In this document: one piece after another, positions 8,948 to 17,775 of the stretch
Position numbering within the stretch: the first letter of the stretch is position 1
Layout of the letters: each line of letters opens with the position of its first letter
NCBI GenBank assembly: GCA_017643385.1
Contig: JAEPNN010000008.1
Span: 124,001 to 188,000 of the forward strand
Reading direction: 5' to 3'
Length of the DNA stretch: 64,000 nt
Source: Dinoroseobacter sp.
Lineage (GTDB): Bacteria; Pseudomonadota; Alphaproteobacteria; Rhodobacterales; Rhodobacteraceae
Made by a program: the position numbers and the translations under genes
The notes under the pieces: model-generated
Told to the model about the DNA's origin: nothing
Database searches by the model: none
The model's input: only the letters and a program-made list of their open reading frames with translations

Positions 8948-9865
8948 ATGTCCGCCGATATCCCTCATCCAGTCCCTACTGCAAGCCCCGATATTTTGTG
9001 TGTCGGGTCAGTCCTATGGGACATTGTAGGACGAGCAGACGTGCAGATGAAAGCGGGACATGACGTAGGTGGGAGAATTCGTCGCATCCCAGGTGGCGTT
9101 GTCATGAATATTGCCATGACAATGCGTCGTTTTGATTTGATACCAGCACTGCTGACATCGGTTGGAACCGATCCGGAAGGTGATCAGCTTATGATCGAGT
9201 CTGCGCAACGCGGCCTGATCACCGATCATGTTTACCGATCTGCACATCCCACAGACGTTTACATGGCCATCGAAGGCGCCAATGGGCTGATTGCTGCGAT
9301 CGCCGACGCGCATGGTCTGGAAGAAGCTGGTGACCAGATACTGACCCCGATGTCTGATGGACGTTTGGGCACTGTCGATAATCCCTGGTCTGGATTGATT
9401 GCACTCGATGGAAACCTGACAGAAGAATTGCTCTCACAGATTGCACATAGTGCATTGTTTGCAAATGCTGATTTGAGAGTTGCGCCAGCTTCACCCGGAA
9501 AAGCAAGACGCCTGATCCCACTTTTCGCGCATCCAAAGCCAACATTTTATGTGAACCTGATTGAAGCGAACCTGATCCTCGGTACATCATATTTGGCCAC
9601 TGAAATTGCGGCAGAAGCGCTTCTGAGACAAGGGGCGCACCGCGTTTTGGTCACGGATGGGGCCAACCCCACGTCGCTGGCCGATCGTGATCAGATCATC
9701 ACCCGGGCGCCGCCTGCCGTAAGTGTCGTTCGGGTTACAGGCGCTGGTGACACTGTCATGGCAGCGCATATTAGCGCCGAACATCGCGGGCTTTTTGGAG
9801 CAGACGCCTTGGACTTCGCGCTAGAAGCTGCCGCTAAGTATATCTCAACTGAAGAAATATTATGA
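8948..9865 (+). CDS. psuK: Pseudouridine kinase (PfkB family)
   Basis: This 305-residue PfkB-type sugar kinase is predicted to phosphorylate pseudouridine at the 5' position. Family marks are the N-terminal GSVLWDIVGRADV, the GG motif RIPGGVVMNIA near residue 50, and the C-terminal VTGAGDTVMA with anion-hole GAGD at 265-268. The substrate is inferred from the neighbour: the ATG of psuG overlaps this stop (9862-9865), and the kinase-glycosidase pair is the known route for pseudouridine breakdown. Other PfkB substrates are possible but less likely. Confidence 0.85.
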   Translation: MSADIPHPVPTASPDILCVGSVLWDIVGRADVQMKAGHDVGGRIRRIPGGVVMNIAMTMRRFDLIPALLTSVGTDPEGDQLMIESAQRGLITDHVYRSAHPTDVYMAIEGANGLIAAIADAHGLEEAGDQILTPMSDGRLGTVDNPWSGLIALDGNLTEELLSQIAHSALFANADLRVAPASPGKARRLIPLFAHPKPTFYVNLIEANLILGTSYLATEIAAEALLRQGAHRVLVTDGANPTSLADRDQIITRAPPAVSVVRVTGAGDTVMAAHISAEHRGLFGADALDFALEAAAKYISTEEIL

Positions 9866-10770
9866 TAAACATTGCCTTCTCAGACGAAGTTCGCGTCGCT
9901 CGTGAAACGGGTGTCCCAATCGTAGCGCTCGAATCTACCATCATAACGCACGGCATGCCCTTTCCGACAAATGTAGAAACTGCGCGGCGCGTTGAAGCCG
10001 AAGTGCGCTCTTGCGGTGCCGTCCCAGCAACGATTGCCGTGATTGATGGTGTGGTTAAAGTTGGTCTCGAACCCCCTGAGCTGGATGATCTTGCGCGGCG
10101 TCGCGATGTCGCAAAACTCAGCCGCGCTGATTTCGCTGTATGTCTGGCGCGCGGCGGGATTGGCGCAACCACAGTTGCTGCTACAATGATCGCTGCGCAT
10201 CACGCGGGTATACGCGTCTTTGCAACGGGTGGGATCGGCGGTGTTCATCGCGGCGCAGAACGCAGCTTTGATATTTCAGCCGACCTTCAGGAGCTTTCTC
10301 AAACCCCAGTAACCGTGGTGGCTGCTGGCGCTAAGGCCATATTGGACCTGCCCAAAACTCTAGAAGTGCTGGAAACGCTTGGCGTTCCGGTTCTTTGCTA
10401 TCAAAGTGATGCATTTCCGGCGTTCTGGATGCGTGACAGCGGTCTTCCCGCACCGGTCCGCGTGGAAACCCCGGAAGAAATCGCCAGCGCACATCTAATG
10501 CGAAGTGATTTGGGCCTGCCCGGTGGGCAGCTTGTGGCAAACCCTATTCCCGAAGCAGATGCTTTGAATGGAGCTGATATTCTTCCGGTGATCGAAGACG
10601 CTTTGGCGGAGGCAGAACGCTCCGGGATAGCAGCCAAAGAAGTAACGCCATTTTTGCTGGATAAAATTGGAACTGCGACGCAAGGCGCGGCGTTACAGGC
10701 CAATATCGCCTTGGTTCTTAACAATGCCCGCTTGGCGAGCCAGATCGCGTCCGCAATGCCGCAAAGCTAA
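9862..10770 (+). CDS. psuG: Pseudouridine-5'-phosphate glycosidase
   Basis: PsuG splits the C-C glycosidic bond of pseudouridine 5'-phosphate, giving uracil and ribose 5-phosphate. The 302-residue length is standard. Conserved blocks are ALESTIITHGMPFPTN at 22-37, IGATTVAATM and FATGGIGGVHRGAE. It is translationally coupled to psuK. No pseudouridine transporter is visible nearby, so the pair may handle nucleoside from RNA turnover or use a transporter encoded elsewhere. Confidence 0.94.
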   Translation: MINIAFSDEVRVARETGVPIVALESTIITHGMPFPTNVETARRVEAEVRSCGAVPATIAVIDGVVKVGLEPPELDDLARRRDVAKLSRADFAVCLARGGIGATTVAATMIAAHHAGIRVFATGGIGGVHRGAERSFDISADLQELSQTPVTVVAAGAKAILDLPKTLEVLETLGVPVLCYQSDAFPAFWMRDSGLPAPVRVETPEEIASAHLMRSDLGLPGGQLVANPIPEADALNGADILPVIEDALAEAERSGIAAKEVTPFLLDKIGTATQGAALQANIALVLNNARLASQIASAMPQS

Positions 10771-10865
10771 GCAAAATTACGTGACCCATCCGTGCAGGTC
10801 GCTTCGCATCTTGTGAACGCCCCGCCCCGTGCCTATTAAGCCTGCAGGGATAAAGAGCGTGTGTT

Positions 10866-11570
10866 GTGAAATTAGAACCGGAACAGAACCAACCTAGAAA
10901 ACCGGGAATGTTTGCCTCTTTGCGCAGCAATTTCCTGACAGGATTGATTGTGATTGCGCCTATTGGGCTGACGGTCTGGTTGGTCTGGAGCTTGATCGGT
11001 TGGGTCGACGGATTTGTTCTTCCGTTTCTGCCTGACGCTTACAATCCAGCGCTCTTTATTAACCGGTATCTCGATATTGGCATCGACGTTCGGGGTGTCG
11101 GGGTCATCGTTTTTCTGGTTTTCACCTTTCTGGTGGGCTGGATTGCAAAGGGGCTGATTGGGCGTTGGCTTCTCGGAGTTGCGGAGCGGCTTGTATTCTC
11201 GATCCCGCTTGTGCGCTCCGTTTATTCTGGCCTTAAGCAGATAACTGAGACAGTTCTGGCTCAAGGCAACGCAAATTTTGAACAGGCGTGTCTGGTAGAA
11301 TATCCCCGGAAGGGGATCTGGGCGATCGCTTTTGTGTCAACGAATGCAAAAGGTGAAATCGCAGACCGCGCTGAATCTCAGATGATTTCGATCTTTCTCC
11401 CGACCACGCCCAATCCAACCTCGGGTTTCTTGCTGTTTGTACCGCTAAAAGACGTGATCATGCTGGATATGTCGGTGGAAGACGCAGCGAAGCTGGTGAT
11501 TTCTGCGGGGCTTGTCTACCCCAACGGAAACGATCCAACCCAACCCGCAGATCCGCCCGCCATCGGATAG
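10866..11570 (+). CDS. DUF502 membrane protein
   Basis: This 234-residue protein has two strong hydrophobic segments near residues 24-50 (FLTGLIVIAPIGLTVWLVW) and 75-100, then a soluble C-terminal domain with VRSVYSGLKQITETV and GFLLFVPLKDVIMLDMSVEDA, the pattern of the DUF502 family. The function of the family is unknown. The frame starts with GTG at 10866; an in-frame ATG at 10908 would remove 14 residues and still keep both membrane helices. The 95-bp gap from psuG suggests a separate promoter or read-through. Confidence 0.82.
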   Translation: MKLEPEQNQPRKPGMFASLRSNFLTGLIVIAPIGLTVWLVWSLIGWVDGFVLPFLPDAYNPALFINRYLDIGIDVRGVGVIVFLVFTFLVGWIAKGLIGRWLLGVAERLVFSIPLVRSVYSGLKQITETVLAQGNANFEQACLVEYPRKGIWAIAFVSTNAKGEIADRAESQMISIFLPTTPNPTSGFLLFVPLKDVIMLDMSVEDAAKLVISAGLVYPNGNDPTQPADPPAIG

Positions 11571-11593
11571 ATGGCGAGCATCAAAGCTTAAGT

Positions 11594-13417
11594 TTACTCT
11601 TCAATCCACCAGACATCCGGCTGGAAGCCGATCCAATCGCCATACATCGGCAACCGGTCGGCGCGGAAGCGGAGATTGGCATTATGGGCCAAGCGCGCGA
11701 CAGGGTTGTGATTGACCGGGATCACATAACGTCCGGCTGTCAGGATGCGATCAAGCGCCCTTACGGCTGCGCGGTAGTTGTCCTGACTGCTAGCATTCAA
11801 CATTTCTGAAATCATCGCTTCCGCGGCGGGACTGTTCATGCCCATCCAGTTGCGTGTGCCCGGTGCTTCGATCCCATCTGCACCCCAATACAGCATTTGT
11901 TCGTTGCCGGGTGAGAGGCTTAGCCCCCGGCGATACCATGTCATATCAAAGTCATAGGCATCTGTGCGTTCTTTGTATTGCGCGGAGTCGATACTGGTGA
12001 TCACAGGCGTGATCCCCAGACGCGACAAGGCTTCGGCATAGATTGCGACGATCGAATCCACCTCGGCTGAACCGATCTTGTTCACGATCTCGAATGCAAA
12101 AGGATTGCCATCGGGATCCGTCATAACACCATCGATCACGGAATATCCTGCCTCTTCAAAGAGAGCCAGCGCGCGCCGGATGCCAGCGCGGTTGGCCTCG
12201 GAGCCATCGGAGACAGGAAGCGCGTACCCTTCGATAGTACCCGGAAGCAAGTCTGACGCGAAAGGCGCCAGCAACTCGGCCACCCTGCCCTCTGCCGCGC
12301 CTTCGTTCATCGAAAGGACAGAGTTTGAAAAATACGACGTGATCCTTGGATCAACGCTGCCATTTAGGGTCTCATTGATGAACTCGAAGTTGAAGGCTTG
12401 GATCATGGCCTCACGGACGCGCCAGTCCTGGAATATTGGACGGCGCGTGTTCATGACCAATCCGGTGATGCCAGAAGGGCGCTGGTGTGGAATGATCGAT
12501 CTGACAACTTCGCCAGAGTCCATTCGTGCGAAATCGTAGTTGCGTTCCCAGTTGGCCGCTGATGTTTCACGCATCGTGCTGAGCAATCCGCCTTTGAAGG
12601 CTTCAAACATCGCCGTACCGTCGCCGAAGAATTCCATACGGATCGTATCTATGTTGTTGGTTCCGCGCCGCACGGGCAGGTCTGCGCCCCAATAGTCTTC
12701 GTTCCGCGAAAGTTCGACAAAACGTCCGGGTTCAAAATCGGTAATCACATAAGGGGATGACGAGATCGGAATGATATCCACGCCGCTTTCGGCGAAATCA
12801 ACGCCATCCCATTGCGCTTTCTTGAGGATCGGACGCAGCCCCATGATCAGCGCCAGCTCGCGGTTTGCCTCATTGAAGGTCAATCGCACACCGCGTTCGC
12901 CCACGGGTTCTATGTTGGCAACCTTGGACCAAGACCCGAGATAGCGAGGGTGACCAACAGTGCCGAGTGTCTCATAGGACCAGATGACGTCTTCGACCGT
13001 TATCGGCGTACCGTCAGAGAATCGGGCAGCCGGATTGAGGGTGAATTCAACCCACATTGCCTCGGGATCGACCTCAATCGATTCGGCGATAAGTCCATAA
13101 AGCGTGAAAGGTTCGTCATAAGAACGTTGCATCAGGCTCTCATGCGCGATGAAACGAAGTTGCCACGGAACGCGGCCTTTACGGATGTGTGGGTTAAGGC
13201 TGTCGAAGCTTCCAACTTGCCCGTCGACGAATGTACCGCCCTTGGGCGCGTTCGGGTTTACATGGGGCAGAGACACAAAATCCGGTGGAAGGGCGGGGTC
13301 CCCATACATAGAGATGCCATGGGAGGGCTGAGCAATGGCTGCGGTCCCACCAAGGATGCATGCGGTCGCAAACGCACCTGCGGCACGTCCGAGCATGTGG
13401 AAAAAGTCTGATCTCAT
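11594..13417 (-). CDS. Family-5 extracellular solute-binding protein, YejA-like
   Basis: This 607-residue periplasmic binding protein has a signal peptide ending near residue 29 (GGTAAIA). The SBP family-5 core includes NPNAPKGGTFVDGQVGSFDS, the RFSDGTPITVEDVIWSYE block and VREAMIQAFNFEFINE. It resembles YejA-type oligopeptide or microcin-C-like importers. No permease or ATPase gene is next to it, so its transporter partners lie elsewhere or were lost. The 269-bp region upstream, before bdhA, holds its promoter and the possible small RNA. Confidence 0.87.
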   Translation of the reverse strand: MRSDFFHMLGRAAGAFATACILGGTAAIAQPSHGISMYGDPALPPDFVSLPHVNPNAPKGGTFVDGQVGSFDSLNPHIRKGRVPWQLRFIAHESLMQRSYDEPFTLYGLIAESIEVDPEAMWVEFTLNPAARFSDGTPITVEDVIWSYETLGTVGHPRYLGSWSKVANIEPVGERGVRLTFNEANRELALIMGLRPILKKAQWDGVDFAESGVDIIPISSSPYVITDFEPGRFVELSRNEDYWGADLPVRRGTNNIDTIRMEFFGDGTAMFEAFKGGLLSTMRETSAANWERNYDFARMDSGEVVRSIIPHQRPSGITGLVMNTRRPIFQDWRVREAMIQAFNFEFINETLNGSVDPRITSYFSNSVLSMNEGAAEGRVAELLAPFASDLLPGTIEGYALPVSDGSEANRAGIRRALALFEEAGYSVIDGVMTDPDGNPFAFEIVNKIGSAEVDSIVAIYAEALSRLGITPVITSIDSAQYKERTDAYDFDMTWYRRGLSLSPGNEQMLYWGADGIEAPGTRNWMGMNSPAAEAMISEMLNASSQDNYRAAVRALDRILTAGRYVIPVNHNPVARLAHNANLRFRADRLPMYGDWIGFQPDVWWIEE

Positions 13418-13523
13418 TTGAGCAACACTCCAGTATGGGCCTGTATTTATGAGGGAACTCTAGCGGGCGCTCTGGCAGCGCGCAATTTTTCTGTTGGACC
13501 TGCCTGGGGATTAAGATTATAAC

Positions 13524-13604
13524 TGACTCACTGCTCGATAGGTTTCTTGCCTGTATGAAACCTGCCTCAATAACTTAACGCCCGCCTTGTGCGGGCGTTT
13601 TTTT
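13524..13604 (+). ncRNA. Candidate small RNA or bdhA leader with intrinsic terminator
   Basis: A candidate promoter is TTGGAC (13494-13499) with TATAAC (13518-13523), 18 bases apart. It is followed by a perfect 7-bp hairpin AGGTTTC/GAAACCT (13540-13546 and 13557-13563, 10-base loop). A strong terminator then follows: an 8-bp stem at 13578-13585/13591-13598 and seven T. No plus-strand gene precedes it. It could be a free RNA of about 75-80 nt or an attenuator for bdhA, whose start is 82 bp further on. Confidence 0.45.
13578..13604 (+). terminator. Strong rho-independent terminator without an upstream gene
   Basis: ACGCCCGC and GCGGGCGT pair around the loop CTTGT, followed by T7. The direction is plus, while the nearest upstream gene is on the minus strand. 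It therefore ends a transcript that begins inside this intergenic region. Confidence 0.85.
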
Positions 13605-13685
13605 GTGCTCGTGCGGCGAAGCCCCGTGCATGTTGCAGTTGCAGCATATACTGTGCTCCCAAAACTTGGTTTGAGGAGTTGTACC

Positions 13686-14471
13686 GTGGCATTCACCGTT
13701 TCACTTACTGGCAAAACCGCCGTTATCACCGGTTCGAATTCAGGCATTGGCCTGGGGATCGCTTGGGAACTTGCTCGCGCTGGCGCCAATATCGTCCTGA
13801 ACAGCTTCACAGATCGAAAAGAAGACCATGCATTGGCAGACCAGATCTCTGAAGAGACCGGCGTAAAAGCGCGATATATTCAAGCGGACATGTCCAAGGG
13901 CGATGAGTGTCGCGGCCTCATCGAAAAGGCAGGTGTTTGCGACATTCTGGTGAACAATGCCGGTATTCAGCATGTCGCCCCAATTGATCAGTTTCCGGTC
14001 AATAAGTGGGACGCGATTATTGCGATCAACATGAACTCGGCATTTCACACAACGGCTGTCGCGCTGCCGCTTATGCGTGCCGCGGGCTGGGGGCGCGTGA
14101 TCAACATCGCATCTGCGCATGGGCTGACAGCCTCTCCGTACAAAGCCGCATATATCGCGGCTAAACACGGTGTCGTGGGCATGACGAAAACCGTAGCTTT
14201 GGAAACCGCACAAGAGCCTATCACCGCGAATGCGATCTGTCCGGGATACGTTCTAACCCCACTTGTAGAAGCGCAGATCCCCGATACGATGAAAGAATAC
14301 GACATGTCGCGAGAGGACGTGGTGAAGAACGTCATGCTGACGCGACAACCTTCCAAGGAATTTGCGACGGTTGAACAAATGGGCGGCACAACAGTGTATC
14401 TGTGTTCCGATGCTGCGGCCCAAATCACAGGCACCACCATCAGTGTCGACGGCGGCTGGACCGCGCTTTAG
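13686..14471 (+). CDS. bdhA: D-3-hydroxybutyrate dehydrogenase
   Basis: This short-chain dehydrogenase interconverts 3-hydroxybutyrate and acetoacetate with NAD, in polyhydroxybutyrate and ketone-body use. The 261-residue protein has the cofactor motif TGSNSGIG at 15-22, NNAG at 90-93 and the catalytic Ser143, Tyr156 and Lys160 (YIAAK). The C-terminal ICPGYVLTPLVEAQI and the GGWTAL end match 3-hydroxybutyrate dehydrogenases. GTG at 13686 was chosen as start because GAGGAG lies at the right distance and the family N-terminus begins there. The patatin gene follows after 14 bp. Confidence 0.92.
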   Translation: MAFTVSLTGKTAVITGSNSGIGLGIAWELARAGANIVLNSFTDRKEDHALADQISEETGVKARYIQADMSKGDECRGLIEKAGVCDILVNNAGIQHVAPIDQFPVNKWDAIIAINMNSAFHTTAVALPLMRAAGWGRVINIASAHGLTASPYKAAYIAAKHGVVGMTKTVALETAQEPITANAICPGYVLTPLVEAQIPDTMKEYDMSREDVVKNVMLTRQPSKEFATVEQMGGTTVYLCSDAAAQITGTTISVDGGWTAL

Positions 14472-14485
14472 TACGCCCTAGCAGG

Positions 14486-15523
14486 ATGACGAAACCGCGG
14501 ATCAATCTGGCTCTTCAGGGTGGAGGGGCGCATGGGGCTTTCACCTGGGGTGTGCTTGATAAGCTTCTGGAAGCTGATGTCTTCGAGATTGCAGCCATTT
14601 CAGGCACCTCAGCAGGGGCATTGAACGGTGCCGCCCTAAAGGCCGGTTTTGCTAAGCGCGGTGGTGGCATTCAAGCTGCGCGTGATAATCTGGATTGGCT
14701 GTGGGAACAGGTTGGCGCGGTGAATGATCCGACGCTTTTGCCGTGGCTGACAGCATACTCCCCTGCCCTTGTGTCCAAAAGCATCGAATTATCACTGCCC
14801 TTTGCAATTTCCGACAGCGTATCCCGTATGATTAGCCCGTATGATAGCGGGCCCTTCTACAAAAATGCGCTCGAAAACATCGTGTCGCGGTTTCACTATG
14901 ATGCGGTATGCGCGTCACTGGGCCCCGAGCTGCATATCTGTGCGACCAACGTGCGATCAGGGAAAATTCGCGTCTTTACCGGAGGCGAGATCGGACCTGA
15001 TCCGATCATGGCATCTGCCTGTTTGCCGACCTTGTTTCGTGCCGTTGAAATCTATGATCCGAAATCTGGTCGCATGGAAGCCTATTGGGACGGCGGCTTT
15101 ACCGGCAACCCAGCGCTTTTCCCAATGTTTCGCAGTCATCTGCCGCAAGATGTGGTGATTGTGAATATCAATCCGCTGCACCGGGAAGAGCTGCCGGTGA
15201 CAGCACGTGATATTCAGAACCGGATCAACGAGATCAGTTTCAATTCGTCACTCCTGCGCGAATTGCGTGCCATTCACTATGTAAAAGAGCTGCTGGCTGA
15301 CGGGTCTATTGCGCCGCGGTCTAAGAAAGACGTGTTTGTGCACATGATTTCAGACGATGACTTGATGACCCAGTTGTCGGTTGCGACGAAACTTATTCCG
15401 AACGCAAGTGTTCTGGCACAGCTCAAACAGGCGGGACATGCGGCTGCGGAAGCGTTTCTTGACGTGCATGAAAGCGATATTGGTAAGCGCAGCAGTGTCG
15501 ATCTGGAAAAGATGTTCGGCTAA
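14486..15523 (+). CDS. Patatin-like phospholipase
   Basis: This 345-residue lipid acyl hydrolase has a Ser-Asp dyad: oxyanion loop QGGGAHGAFTWG at 11-22, nucleophile Ser42 in GTSAG, and Asp202 in DGG. Bacterial patatins cleave phospholipids, and some act on polyhydroxyalkanoate granules. It lies 14 bp after bdhA and is probably co-transcribed, which hints at a role in stored-polymer or membrane-lipid turnover. That link is inference. The ATG at 14486 follows an AGG and precedes the oxyanion loop by ten residues. Confidence 0.9.
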   Translation: MTKPRINLALQGGGAHGAFTWGVLDKLLEADVFEIAAISGTSAGALNGAALKAGFAKRGGGIQAARDNLDWLWEQVGAVNDPTLLPWLTAYSPALVSKSIELSLPFAISDSVSRMISPYDSGPFYKNALENIVSRFHYDAVCASLGPELHICATNVRSGKIRVFTGGEIGPDPIMASACLPTLFRAVEIYDPKSGRMEAYWDGGFTGNPALFPMFRSHLPQDVVIVNINPLHREELPVTARDIQNRINEISFNSSLLRELRAIHYVKELLADGSIAPRSKKDVFVHMISDDDLMTQLSVATKLIPNASVLAQLKQAGHAAAEAFLDVHESDIGKRSSVDLEKMFG

Positions 15524-15533
15524 TATCTCGACC

Positions 15534-15554
15534 GAAAGAAACCGCTCAGGTTTC
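15534..15554 (-). terminator. Likely terminator at the phoB 3' end
   Basis: On the minus strand, GAAACC-TGAGC-GGTTTC is followed by TTTC. The stem begins within the phoB stop codon. The T tract is short, so termination may be partial. The hairpin also faces the convergent patatin transcript. Confidence 0.5.
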
Positions 15555-16245
15555 ACCCAAGCGAATACCCTGCCCCACGTACAGTTCGGACCGGATCTTT
15601 GCCGCCATTTTCGCAAAGTGCTTTTCTCAGACGGCCGATATGAACGTCGACAGTGCGTGTGTCGACATAGATATCACGGCCCCATACCCGATCGAGCAAT
15701 TGTTCCCGGCTCCAAACGCGGCCCGGTTTCTCCATGAAGGTCGCCAACAAGCGAAATTCGGTGGGGCCCAGCTTGAGCGGTTCTTCCGACCGAAAGACGC
15801 GATGACTTTCTGCATCGAGAATGATGTCTTCAAAGTTAAGCTGCTGACCCACGGTGGACGGTCGTACGCGACGCAGTTGCGCGCGAACGCGCGCCATCAG
15901 TTCAAGCACTGAATATGGTTTGACCACATAGTCGTCGGCACCTGTTTCAAGGCCGCGAATGCGGTCCACTTCTTCGGTGCGCGCCGAAAGCATGATGATC
16001 GGCGTATTCCGAGTATCATTTCGTGTCTTGAGACGGCGACAGACTTCTATTCCCGACACCGACGGCAGCATCCAATCAAGGACGATTATATCAGGATTTT
16101 CTTCATTGACGAGGATCAGTCCTTCTTCCCCGTTCTCGGCTTGGACCACACGAAAGCCTTCGGCCGAAAGATTATAGGACAAGACCTCGCGCTGAGCGGG
16201 TTCATCTTCGACCACAAGGACGGTGGGTTGTTCTGCCGATGCCAT
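15553..16245 (-). CDS. phoB: Phosphate regulon response regulator PhoB
   Basis: This OmpR-type response regulator binds Pho boxes when phosphorylated by PhoR. The 230-residue product has a receiver domain with acidic pocket VEDE at 12-15 and phospho-acceptor Asp57 (VLDWMLPS), and a winged helix from about 130 ending RTVRGAGYSLG. It is the last gene of the minus-strand phosphate cluster, 6 bp after phoU. Position and sequence leave little doubt. Confidence 0.96.
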   Translation of the reverse strand: MASAEQPTVLVVEDEPAQREVLSYNLSAEGFRVVQAENGEEGLILVNEENPDIIVLDWMLPSVSGIEVCRRLKTRNDTRNTPIIMLSARTEEVDRIRGLETGADDYVVKPYSVLELMARVRAQLRRVRPSTVGQQLNFEDIILDAESHRVFRSEEPLKLGPTEFRLLATFMEKPGRVWSREQLLDRVWGRDIYVDTRTVDVHIGRLRKALCENGGKDPVRTVRGAGYSLG

Positions 16246-16251
16246 TGCCGT

Positions 16252-16959
16252 TTACTCCGCGACGATGCTGGTACGGTCCTTTTTGGTGCGTTCCTCGTCG
16301 GGCATTTCACCGGTGACGAGATAAATGACCTGTTCTGCAATCGATGTTACGTGATCACCCATGCGCTCAATGTTCTTGGCAATGAAATGCAGGTGCATGC
16401 AGGGTGTTATATTGCGCGGGTCTTCCATCATGTGAGTTATGAACTCACGAAAGAGCGCGTTGTACATCTGATCGACATCAACATCCCGGTCCCGTACGGC
16501 AAGCGCAAGTTCGACATCGTGCTGCACATAGGCATCAAGCGCGTCCTTGAGCATCAGGTTGACGGTCTTTGCCATTCGACGAATGGCCCCCGCGCTGCTG
16601 CCCATAGGATCCATTTGAACAAGTATTCCCGTACGTTTCGCGATATTTTTTGAATAATCACCAATGCGTTCAAGGTTGGATGAAATCTTCATCACCGACA
16701 AAACAACACGCAAATCCATTGCTGTGGGCGCACGCAAGGCAATCACGCGTGCGGCTTCGGTGTTTACGTCGTCTTCGAGCTGATCGATGTGCTTGTCACG
16801 CTCGCGGACACGTTCAGCAAGTTCAACGTCGCGTTCTTCGAGGCTCTGCACTGCAGAGGTGATCTGTTCTTCGACCAAGCCGCCCATTTTCATGATAAGG
16901 GCCTGAATACCCTCAAGATCGCGGTCAAAGGCGCTGGCAATATGACCTCTGTCATTCAT
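16252..16959 (-). CDS. phoU: Phosphate signalling protein PhoU
   Basis: PhoU is a peripheral helical-bundle protein that couples the Pst transporter to PhoR and dampens the Pho response. The 235-residue protein has the two three-helix repeats with conserved E/D-rich signatures (RERDKHIDQLEDDVNTEA and RDRDVDVDQMYNAL). The ATG at 16959 is used because the normal N-terminus (HIASAFDRDLEGIQALI) starts there; a longer frame overlaps pstB. It lies between pstB and phoB. Confidence 0.96.
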   Translation of the reverse strand: MNDRGHIASAFDRDLEGIQALIMKMGGLVEEQITSAVQSLEERDVELAERVRERDKHIDQLEDDVNTEAARVIALRAPTAMDLRVVLSVMKISSNLERIGDYSKNIAKRTGILVQMDPMGSSAGAIRRMAKTVNLMLKDALDAYVQHDVELALAVRDRDVDVDQMYNALFREFITHMMEDPRNITPCMHLHFIAKNIERMGDHVTSIAEQVIYLVTGEMPDEERTKKDRTSIVAE

Positions 16960-16963
16960 GGCT

Positions 16964-17761
16964 CTATCCGATCCGTCCGGTGATGTAGCTTTCGGTGCGT
17001 GGGTCTTCTGGTTTGGTGAAGATCGCACCAGTTTCGCCAAACTCGACGAGTTCTCCCAGATGGAAGAACGCGGTTTTCTGGCTGACGCGCGCGGCTTGTT
17101 GCATGGAATGGGTCACGATGACGACTGAGTAGCGCGCCCGCAACTCGTCGATCAATTCTTCGACCTGTGCGGTTGCGATCGGGTCAAGCGCTGAACAAGG
17201 CTCATCCATCAACAGAACCTCTGGTTCCGTCGCCACTGCGCGCGCAATGCACAAGCGTTGCTGTTGCCCCCCAGAAAGGCCTGTTCCCGGCGCGTCCAGC
17301 CTGTCCTTGACCTCCCCCCACAACGCTGCGCGGCGCAGCGATTTTTCGACGATCTGATCCAGCTCTGCCTTATTCCCGGCAAGCCCGTGAATGCGGGGGC
17401 CGTAGGCAACATTGTCGTAAATCGATTTTGGAAACGGGTTTGGTTTCTGAAACACCATTCCAACCTTGGCGCGCAGCTGTACCGGATCAACGCGCTTGTC
17501 GTAGATATCTTCGTCATCCAGCTTGATATCGCCAGTCACGCGGCACGTGTCGATTGTATCGTTCATCCGGTTCAAACAGCGCAGAAACGTAGATTTGCCG
17601 CATCCGGACGGACCGATGAAAGCTGTTACGGTCTTTTCCGGAATATCGACATCGACGCCCTTTATGGCGTGGGTTTCGCCGTAGAAAACGTCCACGTTTT
17701 TTGCGCGGATCTTGATTTCAGTGCTGTCCACGTTTCTCTCCGTAAATCGCATATCATTCAT
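16964..17761 (-). CDS. pstB: Phosphate ABC transporter ATP-binding protein PstB
   Basis: PstB drives high-affinity phosphate import. The 265-residue ATPase has Walker [10 protein letters not shown] at 50-58, the signature LSGGQQQR, Walker B VLLMDEP and the PstB-typical [14 protein letters not shown]. It follows pstA by 14 bp and precedes phoU by 4 bp. Confidence 0.97.
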   Translation of the reverse strand: MNDMRFTERNVDSTEIKIRAKNVDVFYGETHAIKGVDVDIPEKTVTAFIGPSGCGKSTFLRCLNRMNDTIDTCRVTGDIKLDDEDIYDKRVDPVQLRAKVGMVFQKPNPFPKSIYDNVAYGPRIHGLAGNKAELDQIVEKSLRRAALWGEVKDRLDAPGTGLSGGQQQRLCIARAVATEPEVLLMDEPCSALDPIATAQVEELIDELRARYSVVIVTHSMQQAARVSQKTAFFHLGELVEFGETGAIFTKPEDPRTESYITGRIG

Positions 17762-17775
17762 TGGACAAATCCCTT

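Noticed and set aside
12078-12539. Plus-strand 153-codon frame inside the solute-binding protein gene
   Set aside because: It is an antisense reading of a clearly coding gene; the composition is Ser/Arg/Pro-rich, as expected from antisense of moderately GC-rich DNA.
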